A stretch of 64,000 nucleotides of DNA from Osedax fenrisi (GCA_964019155.1 OZ025243.1:33577230-33641229), one strand, 5' to 3'. Shown: positions 12,361 through 25,963, counted from the stretch's first letter. Program-made: numbers and translations. Notes: generated by a model not told the origin, from the sequence alone.

Positions 12361-12797
12361 AGAGAGTAATATAGTACTATATAAATATAATGTATTCATA
12401 TGTATACAAATACCATACGGTATTTTGTATTACCATCAACTATCGGCTCATAATTAGAATACAACGCCATGCTATAGATGTCTCTCTTAACAGTCTCTCT
12501 TAACATATATATCAATATATTGATGGTTTCGAAAAACGACGTTACTTTATTTTTTTAAGGCTTTAATTAAGACTTTAATCTGATTAATAGTATTTCATCC
12601 GAATAGCTAAGATAATTAGTAGACGTATAATAAGTATTCAGCCCAAAGCTGAACACTCGCATTGTGTAGATGTGGGTGTAATGATTGTACTACTGGACGG
12701 GTATTATGTACACTAACTAGGGGTACCTAATGGGGTTATTTCGCGTCGTTCGTATACCACCTGTTGTATATAATACATTATAGGGTATGTACATATA

Positions 12798-12856
<59 letters not shown>

Positions 12857-12990
12857 TTTATAATGTTATGAATATATTTTAATAAAATAAATTGCATAAG
12901 ATAAATATAGTTTATGATTATTAAAAAACATTCATAAATCAGTGTAATGATAAATAATTAATTATATAATTATATTATTTTTTTTTTTTA
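12327..12990. other. Spacer with (TA)n
   Basis: (TA)n tracts at 12331-12358 and about 12795-12852. No gene seen. Confidence 0.6.
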
Positions 12991-12992
12991 AT

Positions 12993-13750
12993 TTGGCTCA
13001 ACATGCCCCGTCTAATGGGACAGGTTGAGCTAGGTAGAAAAAATGCAAAATTAAAGATATATTTAAAAAATAAACATAGTTAAAGTTATATATTTATATT
13101 TAACAAGTATATGCACCAAGATTAATATCAAAACTAATGAAACTTTTAAGGCGAGAGGTTAGATTAGGAGAGAGGTTAGATTCTCTATGCTTTAATCCAG
13201 CATATAAACCAATTATTTAATTATTTAAATTAATTACTTAATTATATATTTAATTAATTAGATTATTATTATTTAAATAAGTAAGTAATTAATTTAATTA
13301 ATTAATAAATAAATATGTTTAATCATATAAGGGGCAGATTAACCCTATGGTAAACCTGCCCCGTTTTGCTATGGTCACCTGCCCCATATCACTAGTATAA
13401 AAGTATATCTAATTAATTTGTGAATGATAATTTTTGAATTTTTTATTTTATAATATATAGTATATTAAATATACTTTATTTATATACCATTAATAATGCT
13501 ATGTTATTACAAAATATTTTAATAATATCAAATTTAAAGTTACTGTCCCACCGACGAGTTTTTCATAAAATATTAATAATTAAATAACATTTTAAATAGT
13601 TAAAATAAATAATTTTTGAGTTGATATAATAATGCTAAATATAGATGTGTATACATGTATTAAAAATTACATTAAGATATTTATTAATAGCAGAAATAAT
13701 TGAGATGGTTCAACCTGCCCCTATGGTCAACCTGCCCCGCTCTCCCCTAA
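12993..13750. mobile_element. Probable DNA element with repeated CAACCTGCCCC motifs
   Basis: The right end, read on the other strand, is TAGGGGAGAGCGGGGCAGGT followed by TGACC. The left side has GGCTCAACATGCCCCGTC and GGGACAGGTTGAGC. An internal pair at 13330-13385 repeats AACCTGCCCC and CACCTGCCCC. The TAGGGGAGAG terminus is shared with the elements at 32201 and 51092. The left terminus is decayed, so the exact boundary is uncertain. No coding capacity. Confidence 0.55.
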
Positions 13751-13906
13751 ATAGCACTGTTTAGAATGACATAAATGTAGATGCACTCGAGAATATCTAC
13801 ACGGTTACGGGTATACAGGTTACATATGTCAACGCTAAATAGTAAATTTCATCTACCTTACCGTGTTCTGCTATATGGTATGCCACACTATAGTATATAG
13901 TGTAGT

Positions 13907-13938
<32 letters not shown>

Positions 13939-14117
13939 CTATAGTATATACGTGTACGCGGTTCTAACTCGAGTTCGTACTTTAAATTCATTATTTACTA
14001 TAGGAATTATATATTGTGCACACTCGATATAAGCAATATGTGCAATATGTATACGTTTATTATATTAATTCGCATATATAACATAATTAAAATATTTTAT
14101 TTTGTATATTGTATTTC

Positions 14118-14185
<68 letters not shown>

Positions 14186-14274
14186 AATATTAAATACGTT
14201 ATGAAATTAAAGTTATAAATATTACGAATTGCTCGAAAAAAAACTATAATTAATCAAGCGCATACTAACATACG

Positions 14275-14310
<36 letters not shown>

Positions 14311-14374
14311 GTAGATGTTATACATGATTTCCATGTATTAATGCACGACGTGTTCACATTGCAGCCAGATCTAG
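13751..14374. other. Intron-like spacer with (TA)n tracts
   Basis: (TA)n at about 13910-13938, 14124-14173 and 14279-14308. It ends in the acceptor region of the next exon (TTCACATTGCAG at 14364, with an alternative CTAG at 14374). Confidence 0.6.
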
Positions 14375-14457
14375 TGCGTTGAAGTACGCCCTACCAATGA
14401 TGATGGTGACCTCAATGTTCGTGGGGTTGAGTGTACTGATGTATAGCGTACGTAAGG
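14375..14457 (+). CDS. Penultimate exon of the MFS-like membrane protein
   Basis: It encodes ALKYALPMMMVTSMFVGLSV followed by LMYSVRK, a single membrane helix closed by a basic cytosolic edge, as in the last helix of an MFS transporter. The donor is consensus (AAGG|GTAAGT) and leaves phase 1. It joins in frame to the terminal exon at 15358, giving RKDAAKKETV. Two acceptors are possible: TTGCAG at 14364, which is stronger, or ATCTAG at 14374. Only the second keeps frame with the phase-2 donor at 1646 or 3923; use of the first would need another exon. Substrate unknown. Confidence 0.55.
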
Positions 14458-14518
14458 GTAAGTTACATTCACTTGCATACATACACATCTATGTGTAGGT
14501 ATCTATTCATGTATTGTT

Positions 14519-14748
14519 ATTTTGTATTTGGATGAGTTCTTTCATCCCATCCGGGAACTTAGGTGACACTTATAACCATATATGGCTCTAATGTCCCTTC
14601 GACGCCGCTTTCGTTTAAGGCATCCGTGGTTTTAACGAGAGCCGATCATTTATGTATACACACTTATATAAGATCACTTCTAAATAATATTTTAAGACCC
14701 ATTTTATAAAATAATGTAATGGTCCTTATCCTGCCCGTGTCCTTCTAA
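14519..14748 (-). mobile_element. SINE copy, head decayed
   Basis: Matches the body of the SINE at 40391-40687 nearly base for base (TTTCATCCCATCCGGGAACT, ACCATATATGGCTCTAATGT, GTGGTTTTAACGAGAGCCGA), in the same orientation. The tRNA-like head is reduced to GGTCC...CCCGTGTCC. It lies in the intron between the last two exons of the MFS-like gene. Confidence 0.85.
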
Positions 14749-15357
14749 TATATATTATATATAAATTATCAAACAACCAATATAAATTAAGTAGTTATAT
14801 ATAAATATATATGTATTAATAAATAGTTATTTCTACTACATTAGTAACATATTATCTACTACAATTGTATATGAATTAGTATGCAATATTGTATAGAGAT
14901 AATATTTATTGTTAATAAATATAATAAAATGTATAGTATACATACATATATGAATTTCCTAGATTATTGATAAATTATAATTATCTGAGATAATTGATAA
15001 TGTATTCTATTGACTATTATAAATATCATAATTCCATCGTTAAAACCTAGTCAGGGGTTAATTTTTATAGAGTGAAATGTAACAATGAAATATGTGGCAT
15101 TATATATATAGAAACACCCCCAATATATTACATAATAGTAGTGATGTAATAGTATACCACTTGTTATAATGAAGATTAAATATTTAAATTATCTTCAGCA
15201 TCGATTATTTAATTGACGAATTTACAATAATACTTATATTATATCATTTATTTCCGCGTAAATTAAATATAATATTATAAATTAACTATAATTAATATAT
15301 AATTATATATTAAATAAATAATATACGAACAAAAGTTTAAATAATAATTATTCGTAG

Positions 15358-15470
15358 ACGCTGCAAAGAAAGAGACAGTACTGAATAGGAATGCGAGTAC
15401 TGCACAGCTATCGTCGGTTGTTGTTGTGGGTGCTAATGATGCGTCATCCATTAAATCTACGATCGCTTGA
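15358..15470 (+). CDS. Terminal exon of the MFS-like membrane protein
   Basis: The acceptor ATTCGTAG at 15357 starts a frame needing two bases to finish a codon, which is exactly what the phase-1 donor at 14457 provides. It encodes a hydrophilic C-terminal tail (DAAKKETVLNRNASTAQLSS, then VVVVGANDASSIKSTIA) and stops at TGA 15468-15470. AATAAA follows within five bases. The tail is rich in Ser/Thr with one N-x-S, typical of a cytosolic transporter tail rather than an enzyme. The island is clearly GC-richer than its surroundings. No family motif identifies it further. Confidence 0.55.
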
Positions 15471-15474
15471 AATC

Positions 15475-15480
15475 AATAAA
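15475..15480 (+). promoter_or_regulatory. Polyadenylation signal AATAAA
   Basis: The hexamer AATAAA lies directly after the TGA at 15470, so the 3' UTR would be very short. It supports the terminal exon call. Confidence 0.5.
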
Positions 15481-15649
15481 ATTATATTGATCAAAAATAT
15501 TTACTTTTATTATAGATAGTATATACATATATTGAATAGTTATTATTATTTTTATTATTATTTTGTAATTCAATAGAAGTTTATTTGTAGTTTAAACTAC
15601 AAATTAAACTACATAATTATGATAAAATAAATAAGGATACACAGAGTAT

Positions 15650-18240
15650 GGTACTTATTCTACTATATTACTTTCTTACTTACTCAATCCCGTGACCGGT
15701 TGGTCGTAGGGGGGATTTGAATCGCGGCAATTACACATGTTTTTTCTATTTCTCACGGTCCAATGTATTTTCGAGAAAATCAGAGGTATCACTTTTTATC
15801 CATTCTATAATATTTGACATCCAGTTTATTCTCGGTGGTCCCTGTCTTCTCTTTCCTTCTACATAATCTTGAATAATTACTTTATGGAGAGATTCATGTC
15901 GTATTGTTTGGCCAAAATTAGCCACTTTCCTTCTTTTTATAGTTGAAAGGAGTGGTTAACAGAGCCTATTGCTTCAATAATTTTCTTGGAAATATAATCA
16001 TTCGTTTTCCTTTCTCGGTATAAGATTCCTAGGATTCTATTATATAATTTAGATTCGAATGCATTTATTCTTTTCTCTAGGGTTTCATTTAATGTCCATG
16101 TTTCACAATCATATAATAGAATAGAGAATATCAAAGATTTGTATAAGTGCATCTTGGTACGTAATTATATGCTTCTGCTTTTCCATATTGTATTAGGTTT
16201 ACCAGAGTCGAATTTGCTGTCGCCAATCTTATTTTTATCTCCTTTTCACTTTTTCAGTCTTTTGTCAATGTAGCTCCCATATATTTGAATTTGTCGCTGT
16301 TTCTAGTATTTAACCGTACATATATTTACGTTATAACTATAGTTATAACGTTTTAAATGGCTGTTTGAAAATTTATTTACCATGATCTTACTTTTTTCCA
16401 GATTCACTTCCATACCGTATGCCGCTGAGCAGTTCTGTAATTTGTCTGTGAACTATTGTAATTCTGTAATTGATCCTGCCATTAAATCTATATCATCTGC
16501 AAACCTTAGGTTACAAATATTATATCCTCCTACAGTTATGGTTGAAGTGTGGTTGTTTAGAGTGTCTTGTATGATTTTGTCCAAGAAATATTGAATAGAG
16601 TTGGCGACAGGAGGCAACATTGTCGTACTCCTACCGATGTCAGAAAGAAGTCTCCTCTTATATCGTTAACTATCACTGCACTGCTCGCCTTTTTATATAG
16701 GTGTTCTATTATTTATATAAGGTGTTCGTCAATATTAAAGTTTCTCATTTTATTCATAGTCCATTATGCAATACACGGTCAAACACATTTTTATACAATG
16801 GTGACAAAGTTTCTTTCCATATTCAATGTTTTTTTTCGCCATAATTATACAGTTTAAGATATGTTCTGTCGTGCTTCTTTTTTTCCTAAATATAGCTTGT
16901 TCTTTTGCTAGAATACTTTCCACCTTCTGATTTAAGCGATTAAGATGTATTCTTAATAATATCTTGCTTGCGTGTAATATCAGACTAACAGTGCGATAGT
17001 TTTCGCACTTCTTAAGGTTTCACTTCTTCGGAATTGGTATTATTATTGGTTGTGTCCAAAGATCTGGCCATTCCTTTGTATCCCATATGTTTTGGCAAAG
17101 TGCAGTGAGTGTGTCGATCAGTTGGGTCCCACCATTGATAAACAGTTCCCCCCGGAATATTGTCGACTCCTGAAGCTTTACCTTTTTTGAGATTTTTAAT
17201 AGCATATTCCACTTCTGACTTTAAAATCGGTAAGTTATCATTTACTTCTAATTCTCAATTATAATTCTAATTCTCCTTAATAAGTATATTTTGGTCCGGA
17301 TTTATTGGATGATTATAAAGTTCACTACAGTATTCTGTCCATATTTTTACCATTTCAGTATCTTCCGAGATAGTATCGTAATTTAATTTATTAGAGCTTT
17401 GGGTGTTTGATAGGCACGTTTGGAATGTATACCATTTCGTATATCCTCGTCTATAGATAAACATTCTTTCTGTATACATTATTCTTTAGTTTCTTTCATA
17501 CCTTGTATTATTATCGAGTTAATCTTCATATAATCTTATGCGTTCTCCGTTGAAGTGTTATTTATAGATTTGAATCTTCTTCTTTCATCGCATAAGTCAA
17601 GAAGTTCGTTTGTCATCAAAGAATGCTTCTTAGTTATCACTTTGCCCAGTACATTTCAGCTGATTTTTTCATAATTTCTGCAATCTCATTATAACTTGCG
17701 TTGGTTATTTGGCTTTGTATATCCATTTGGGTTAGCTTAACAATAATTTCCTGTAACGCTACTTTTAGTTTGTTAGTTTAAGAGTTTATCTACATCAAAG
17801 TTGAACCTCGTTGATTTTTTACGGCTTCGATTCAGTTTTAGTTTTATATTACATAAAACCATGGTCGCTATATATATCAGCCCCAGGATATGTTTTAGTT
17901 GTTGCTTTATTTATACTAGACTTGACACATTGCGGTGTCAGGATATAATCAATTTGATTATGCGTGTTGCCATCTGGAGAGTGCCATGTACTTTTCCTCT
18001 AGTTTTGTTGTGGATGTAAAGTATTTGAGAGCAATATTTTATATTTTTGGGCAAATTATAGCGCCTGTATCCTCTTTGATTAGTATACTAATATATTGCC
18101 CAGTACATATCTTCCCGTTGTCTTAGACCACATTTCATGACCATCGCTGCCAACTTTTGCATTCCAGGCTCCTTGAATTATTACTCTACTATATGGCTTC
18201 ACTAATATACTGCTATTTTATAATTTTGTCACCCAGTTTG
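15650..18240 (-). pseudogene. Decayed RTE-like LINE (endonuclease, RT and C-terminal parts)
   Basis: Read on the - strand, the order is endonuclease to RT to C-terminus. The endonuclease (about 18190-17830) has AWNAKVGSDG, GTLQMATRIIKLIIS and ADIYSDHGFM. The RT has AIKNLKKGKASGVDNIPG (17212-17150), LWTQPIIIPIPKK split by a frameshift, and LRFADDIDLM near 16515-16480, then AYGMEVNLEKSKIMV. The C-terminal part has LLYDCETWTLNETLEKRINA (16110-16050) and EGKRRQGPPRINWM (15865-15820). These are hallmarks of the RTE-type elements often annotated as craniofacial-development-protein-2-like. Several stops and frameshifts make it inactive. The small + strand frames here are shadows. Confidence 0.9.
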
Positions 18241-18679
18241 TATATGTATATAGTCATATTATAACTATTTAGTAGAAAATTCAATATTTAATTATTTGGT
18301 CAAATTTGTTTAAAAGATAACCATGGTTGAGAAAATTTACATATTATTTAATTATGATATACCAACTTATTGAATATATTTAATTATTTTTTCAAAATAA
18401 TGAATAATGTTTAAATAATGTTTACATATATATATATTATGTATAGGCTATGATTTGTAGACAATATTGAGATTTATTTTTAGGTACATTTTGCCTAAAG
18501 TATTCTCTCTAACTTGACTATTTTCTGAGAAAGGTTCTATAAAATATTAACCTGTTAACCTGTTAAACATGTAAATAAATTAATTAATTAATTAAATAAA
18601 ATATATATTGATTATTAATGTAAAATTTTATTTTGTTATGTAATATACATGATCCATAAGTGATGTAACATCAAAATTT
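18241..18679. other. AT-rich spacer
   Basis: No gene or clear repeat boundary seen. It contains TTAATTAATTAATTAAATAA-type simple sequence around 18578-18600. Confidence 0.5.
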
Positions 18680-19015
18680 GTCTCTAAACCCTATAAAAAC
18701 ATATATACAATACTACTATATATTTCATTTATAGTGGTGTGCACACTGTGCACCAAATATATATATTTATGGATCCAATATAGAGTGTTAATTCAATCGT
18801 TAATTAAACTTACTTATTCTCTATATTTTAATAGTATTAATAAATAATATACAAATATAGTTCAAATAAATTAATGATATAATATCATTATATCATTATA
18901 TAATTTAATTTATAATATAATATTATATAATATCTAATATTATTGATATCATTATAAGTCAAATTTATACAAACAATTATAAATTATATACCATAACTAT
19001 ATAGTGGAATCGACA
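18680..19015 (+). repeat. Dispersed repeat, copy 1 (partner at 48040-48385)
   Basis: It shares several blocks in order with 48040-48385. These include AACCCTATAAA...CAATACTACTATATATTT, TTTATGGATCCAATATA, GTGTTAATTCAATC, TTATTCTCTA and GTATTAATAAATAATATACA, then TCATTATAAGTC...TATACAAA. Diverged but colinear over about 330 bp. Non-coding; likely a mobile element of unknown class. Confidence 0.7.
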
Positions 19016-19319
19016 TTTTCTATAAGATCAAGTTAATATTATGCAAGAAATTTCTACAAAATCTTGTATATATATAGGTTTTTATTTTTAGGTTTTAGCA
19101 ATATAGTTTTAAATTTTCAGAAAATATCACATCTACATCGGATAATAACATAAACCATATGATGCCTATGACTAATAAAAATGTATTATTCCTCTCACCT
19201 ATTTCAAATTTTGAAATATAAAGCATTATAAATGAAACAAACGTTAAATACAGTAATGATACTGATAATTTAAATATGTCGGTAATAAAATAAATCAGGG
19301 TTGAAATTACCACATTATT

Positions 19320-20720
19320 ATTTAATTTATCTAATAGATATTTATCTGAGGGAATATTTCCAATCACTTTAAAAAAATCAAAAGTAATTCCATTATTTAA
19401 AGATGATGATATATATAATCCAGAACATTACAGACCCATTTCATTATTACCTCAATTCTCAAAATTATTAGAATAAATAATAAAAGTTAGAATTTTTAAA
19501 TTTTTAAACAATTTTAATATAATCAGTGATTCGCAATATGGGTTTCGAAAAAATGTATTAACTTCTGATGCGCTTACCGATGTTATTGAAACATTTCATT
19601 TACATTTGGAACATTTAAAGAATTACCCTATTGTATCCATTAACCTGTGTAAGGCTTTCGATATTTTAGATCATGAGATTTAAATTAAAAAAATTAGTAT
19701 TTATATTATAAGAGGAATAGCTCTCAAATTATTAGCAAGCTATTTATAATATAAGATATGGTATGTTAGTTTAATGCATACTGACTCAAATAGTAATAGT
19801 ATTGCATGTGGTGTACTACATGGTTCTGTTTTGGGGCCAGTGCTATTTGTATTGTACATCAATTATCTCCCATAAACATATCTAATTCATTTGAGCCTGT
19901 ATTATTTGCGGATGACACTACTTTGAACTTTTCTGATAAATCAATTACTGATCTAAAAACTAATATATAATGTAACTTAAATAAAATCTTTGATAAGTTG
20001 AGTATTAATAAATTGTCTCTTAATGTTAATAAATCTAGTTTATTACTATTTAATATTCGAAATAAAAATAATAATTTTAAATTGAATGTCAATATCAATG
20101 ATAAAAATAAAACAAGTAACAAATTTAAAATATCGAATAATAATTAATGAAAAATTAGATTGGTAATCACAAATTAACTATGTATTTGCGAAAGTATCTA
20201 TAGAGCTATTGGTATTTTAAATAAAGTGAAATTTAATTTGAATATGAAATCTTTAGTATTGGTAGCCTATATAATTATTTTTTTTAATATTTATACTCAA
20301 AAAAATTAGCTTTGAAAATTATAAATAATATTCTAATTATTCAACTTTTTATATTATTCATGTCATTACAATTTTATGATATCGTCAAAATGAATATTGT
20401 GAATTACCATGCAGTTTATGTTTAGGGCCAGGAATAATCTATTACCTTTTAATTTGCAAATATTATATTCAATTAAATCACATAATACATATTTATACCA
20501 TATATTAATATATGTTTTAAATTAAATATTAAAACAGGTAGAAAATCTTTCTGTTTATCTATCACATGATCTATAGGACCTATAGACCTATAGGTAGTAT
20601 ACTATGGAATAACTTATATACTTCCATACAAAATATTTTAAATTTCAATGTGTTTAATAGAACTTTAAAACAATATTTATTGAATATTTATCATTACATT
20701 TATATTAATATAACATTACA
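19320..20720 (+). pseudogene. Decayed LINE reverse transcriptase (jockey/CR1-like)
   Basis: The + strand reads LSEGIFPITLKKSKVIPLFK and NPEHYRPISLLPQFSKLLE (19340-19470), then SQYGFRKN (19529-19553), then a palm region where NLCKAFDILDH replaces the usual DLSKAFD. After that come GVLHGSVLGPVLFVLYINYL (19810-19870) and LFADDTTLNFSDKS (19900-19945). A C-terminal GRKSF...YYGI remnant ends near 20620. Stops (for example at 19474 and 19681) and frameshifts inactivate it. The - strand frames at 19095-19367 and 19859-20122 are shadows. Confidence 0.88.
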
Positions 20721-21949
20721 TTTTTAATTGTCATTATACATTAATATTTTTAACTTTTAATTGTACTTATAAAAATATTAATATTATTAATTTATAAAAT
20801 TATGACTTTTAACTATTAGCTGAATCATGACATAATTGTATCTAACTGGTGTAATTTATATATATATATATAAATTATATTATATATTATATAATTTACT
20901 TTTAAAATGAATTATTTAAAATTTTAACTGACTAATTATCTTATAATACTATTATTATTCTAATTTTTACTTTTATATATATATTTTTTTTTAATATAAG
21001 GTTTTATGTTTAATATAATTTAGTTGTATAGTTTATTTCCTATTATTTGGTTTACTATAATTTTTTAATATATTTATATTATTTTTGTTCTAATTTAAAT
21101 ATATTTATGTTTTTTTTAATGATGATTATATTACGAGGAGTTTTTTAATTATATTATTGTATGTTTAATATTTATCTAAATAATGTTCTGATCTTTATAA
21201 AGAATATAAACTTATACATTATTTACTATTTATAATTGTATTATTATTGTATCTTTTATTACATTTATATTTAAGAGGTAGGTATAATAGAAATAGTATA
21301 ATAATGATGGAATTTGTTTTTTTTTGTATTTCGTTGACTCTTAATTCATAAATTTGTCATATTTTATATCGGTAGGATGGATGTATTTGCTGGGTCCAAA
21401 TGTTACCAGTATATATATATATATATTATTGGGGAAAGAATATTTACTAAGGTTTTGGATTTGATGAATTCACAATCGGAAAGTGGGTATAGGATGGATA
21501 TTTATTTCCTACTATGGATATTTATGATTTATTTTAATAATATAATGTTTTACTCTATTTATTGTTCTACTATTTCTTGTTTTTAATTATATTCCTATAT
21601 ATATATGACTTTTCTCCTCGTAATATTAAATGGGTGAAAGATACGATAAGCTCTGTTTCTTCCTTCACCCAGGCAATTGCCAAATCTGATTTTATTAATA
21701 TACATATATATATATATATATAGTTTAGGGACTTCGAAAATAAAAAAAACCATTTTAACATCAACGTAAAAAACATAAAACTAAAAACAATTAAAATAAA
21801 TAAATTAAGTAGTAGTATAAAAACATATTCAAATAAAAACAAATGTTATTATTGAGACAAATAGTGTCGAGTAAGTATTATTTTAAATATATATACAACT
21901 TATTTAAAACATGTAGGTATACGTAGAAGACGAGTAGGTAGACCTTTCG
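20721..21949. other. AT-rich spacer
   Basis: No supported gene. A slightly richer island at 21600-21690 (TGGGTGAAAG...CTTCACCCA) has inverted ends but no clear identity. Other frames here are AT read-through. Confidence 0.5.
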
Positions 21950-22480
21950 CATATTTGACACGGCAACGTAAAACATGAATTTCGAGTCACGTATAAAGTT
22001 CTTGCACTACTAACTCACAAATCTGATCTCCGTAACCGACCTGAATATTGATCTTCCTTATTTTCTATTCCACCTTATAATATATATATATATATATCCG
22101 TTCTACTATGTATTACTTTCCACATAAACCCTCTAAACTTAATCTCCATTCCACTCATATTCGTACATGACATACATCGGCCCCTATCTATGGAATATAT
22201 TATGGAATATAGTATATAAGTCTATAGACTACCCTATAAAATACGCTCTACTCAATCCACTAACCCATTAAAAAAAGGTATCTGTCTACCACTGCATTTT
22301 CCTGATCACCATGTGTATCACTATTTGTATCAATAGTTATAATAATATATTAATGTCGAATAATTTCTATATTCCTATCGTTCGTGATTATTAGTTATTT
22401 TAATTTTTCGTTTTTGTTCCATTTTATTGTTTTTTTATTTTCGACGTTTTTACTATGGAACAAAGAGTCATTAAAATAAA
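21950..22480 (+). pseudogene. LINE C-terminus and 3' end remnant
   Basis: The + strand frame has IGPYLWNILWNIVYKSID (about 22172-22226), which matches the conserved P-x-LWNSLP end of CR1/jockey-type reverse transcriptases. A T-rich 3' region and an ATTAAAATAAATAAAATAAA tail follow at about 22468-22490. The upstream domains are missing or too decayed to recognise. Confidence 0.5.
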
Positions 22481-23439
22481 TAAAATAAAATTAAGTATTA
22501 TTAATCTTTATTTATGATACACGGTAAGTGAAAAATGGTATGAACCAATTATCATTCTGTTGATGTATACCAATTTAATTAAGTTGGTGAGATAAAATAG
22601 TAATAGTAATTTAAGGACTAAAAACTACTCGGGAATTAAAATAAAACTATATAACGATGAATGGTATTATCAAATGGTAATATATAATATTAGTAATATA
22701 TACTAGACACTCTCTTATTTTTAATTTATATTAATATTCTACCAGAATAATAAGTAATACAAAATTTAAATCAGTATGTTACTTATCGACGGTATCTTCT
22801 AATTAAATAGTAATTCTATAAATAGTACCTACACAAAATGTATTTACTAGATGTAAATATTGGTTTTAAATAATAATTTATATTAAATTACAATAAAAAC
22901 AAACAATGGTATTACTATTTATCTGAACTATATGTTAGAAATGTAACTTTAATTTTAAACCTATTTTAATATAAAAATAAATAATATTTAATATAAATTA
23001 AATGATAATATATTTGAAACGGGTAAATTTATTCGTATTCGTATAGATAATAAACTTAATTTTAAAACACGCGTGTAAATTACTTAATATACTTAATATA
23101 CTTAATATACTTAAATAACAAAAGGCGTACAGTTTTTTATATTATATAAAATTCCGCTGATTATATGAATAATGTAATGTAACATTGATATTATTATATA
23201 AATCATTATTTATTCTACATCCACATTAATGCTCAGAAATAAAGGGGAACACATATAGCACCAATTCAAATCAGTTCATACAATGTTTTAAAAACTATCA
23301 AAATTATTATTATTATTATTATTTATTTGGGTTTATACACTTTTTAAATGAAGGTTAACAAAAGTGTTTGTGATAACATGGTAATATAATATAAAAACAA
23401 GGTAATATATGCTCGTGATATATTAAATAATAAAAAATA
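22481..23439. other. AT-rich spacer
   Basis: No gene seen. It contains a CTTAATATA triple repeat at 23083-23112 and an (ATT)n run at about 23304-23322. Confidence 0.5.
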
Positions 23440-23545
23440 CATTATAACTCATATGCAATTATAAATAAATGAGTTTTTAATAATGTTTTAAATGATGATG
23501 TTGATTCACAAGATCGTAAATTAATATCGAGCCTATTCCACTCGA
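23440..23545 (-). pseudogene. LINE C-terminal fragment
   Basis: The - strand reads EWNRLDINLRSCESTSSFKT followed by LLKTHLF, matching the W-N-x-L-P-x-x-I-R...S-x-x-x-F-K-x-x-L-K-x-x-L end of LINE reverse transcriptases. The fragment is cut off upstream by a (TA)n/(TG)n microsatellite. Confidence 0.75.
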
Positions 23546-23550
23546 TATAT

Positions 23551-23635
<85 letters not shown>

Positions 23636-23636
23636 A
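23546..23636. repeat. (TA)n followed by (TG)n microsatellite
   Basis: About 65 bases of TA passing without a break into TGTGTG. It sits exactly next to the LINE fragment at 23440-23545. Confidence 0.95.
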
Positions 23637-24459
23637 TGACGGTATACCGTATATATATATGTACACTTCTAATAATAGACACACCCACATTTATTAATTT
23701 ATTTAATATAAGTATGTGTGTATTATTGTAATACTAATACCGACTGCCATAACACATTCCTTAATGTTGTAGTATGTTATCAAATGTTTATATTTTAAAT
23801 TTAAATAATATCCTAAAGAAATATCATAACAGCTATAGCTAATTAATATAATAACTATAATAATATATAATAACATATAATTATACAGATACTGTCGAGT
23901 GAGATAGCTGTAATATTTAATTACGAATGTTTAGGGATGTATTATATGACAGATTATATATATATATACAGTTCGTTATTTGATTTATAGTCACATATGT
24001 TTTATATGCTGTCTGTAGTATTTTGTCAGATCGAATCTTATGCCAGAATTTTTAATAATTCATGGTTTATGAGTTATTCGTTAGGAAATATTATAGAATC
24101 GAGTTACAATATTGAATGCAGTAAGTGTAATATTATGTATATTATCAACACCTACATCGAGTTATCAATACGATCATGGTATCAAAGTCGTATCAACCTT
24201 AAATGCTGAAACATATATGTTGAAGGTTATTGTCGGCAGGTTGGAAAATAATTTAAAAAATAACTAATATTGTATTAACAAATACAATCATAGTCAGTAA
24301 TACTGACTCAATATTATATTAAGTATATATACTATATAAATATACGTATATATAATTATTATAAATTATTCTATGATAAACTTATTCATATATTATTTCT
24401 ATATATATATAGCCCTATAGGGCATATATTTTATTGTGTAATATGTGAATAAGGAGAAG

Positions 24460-24514
<55 letters not shown>

Positions 24515-25924
24515 AATGTATGACTAACTATTGTTATTATATATATATATATACAATTTATTTATAAACATTTTAAAATATGTCGTTATCATAATTATTA
24601 TAATTTATCAATCATTAAAGTTAAATAAATTATCATTTTAATATATCATTTATGAATAATATCAAATTTAAATAACGCATAACTATTTGTGAAATTATAT
24701 ATAGGTAATTATCCTACATTTTACCCTATTTCTGTTTTTGTTATCCGTATAATCACAATTAATAATATGTCTACATTTCAATTATTTGTATTTGATTGTA
24801 TTTTAAAATACATTGTTTCAATTTATGTTTAAAAGTTTTTATAATCAGTGGTTTTAAAATTTCACCACGAATATGTATCAAGTTTCTATGACTTTACTGT
24901 ATTTATAGATATTCATTTTTAACTTGTATGTTTATTATATATTCTTCTTCATATAGGATATATTAATATAATATCATATAATATAGTACTATTTTATTAT
25001 TGTTATATTATTTTATTATTTAGTATCAATGGTAAATAATTTTTATAATTTTTATATTTACAGAATTTTTAATTCAAAAATAAATGGATGCTATTTATTT
25101 AAAAATTTGTTAATCAATATTAAAAAATATAGTTTTCTGTATGTTAGTATATCATAAACATAATAATAATTATATAATAATAAATATATTATTCCATATA
25201 TCTATTATTAATACATTGAATATGTTTTTTATAATTTAAATATATTAAGTTATCAATATATCTCATGAAAACTTATTTATTTATGAAATAATTAAAAATA
25301 ATTTCGGAATTTATTAAATATAGAATTTACTGATATAGCCAGTTTTATATAATGTTTCTTTTTAATTTTTAAACATAATTCATGATTCTATATTTGCTAA
25401 ATACAGACCTATCGTATAATATTTAATATGAAAGTCGAATTATTTTGTTCATGTTAGCTCTACTAATTTTAATTATTAGGGTATCCAAATCAACTTTCGA
25501 CTGTGTTAATACTGCCAGACATTAATCATCTTTGATACAATACTTTATATTAGTATTGACTAATGATATAACTGAAAGAATATACAATTAATTTAAAATA
25601 ATATAATATATACATATATAGATAGTTATTATTTAAACGTAAATTATATAAATATTTTCTTTATTTGTAATTCCATTTAATATCATTGTTCTCGTTATTA
25701 TGTATTGTTCTAGTTTTCGTTCTTTACTATTATTTTTTGTTTATTTTTATTTTATTATATATGACGCCGATAAACATATAATGTTTTGTTAGTCAATAAA
25801 CTATTTAATAATAATAATAATATGTATAAAATGTCCTATATTATTATATTATAATAATTTATTTATATATTATTATATTAAGTAAAAGTATATAATATTA
25901 AAGTAAGTATTCGCAATATAATAT

Positions 25925-25963
<39 letters not shown>

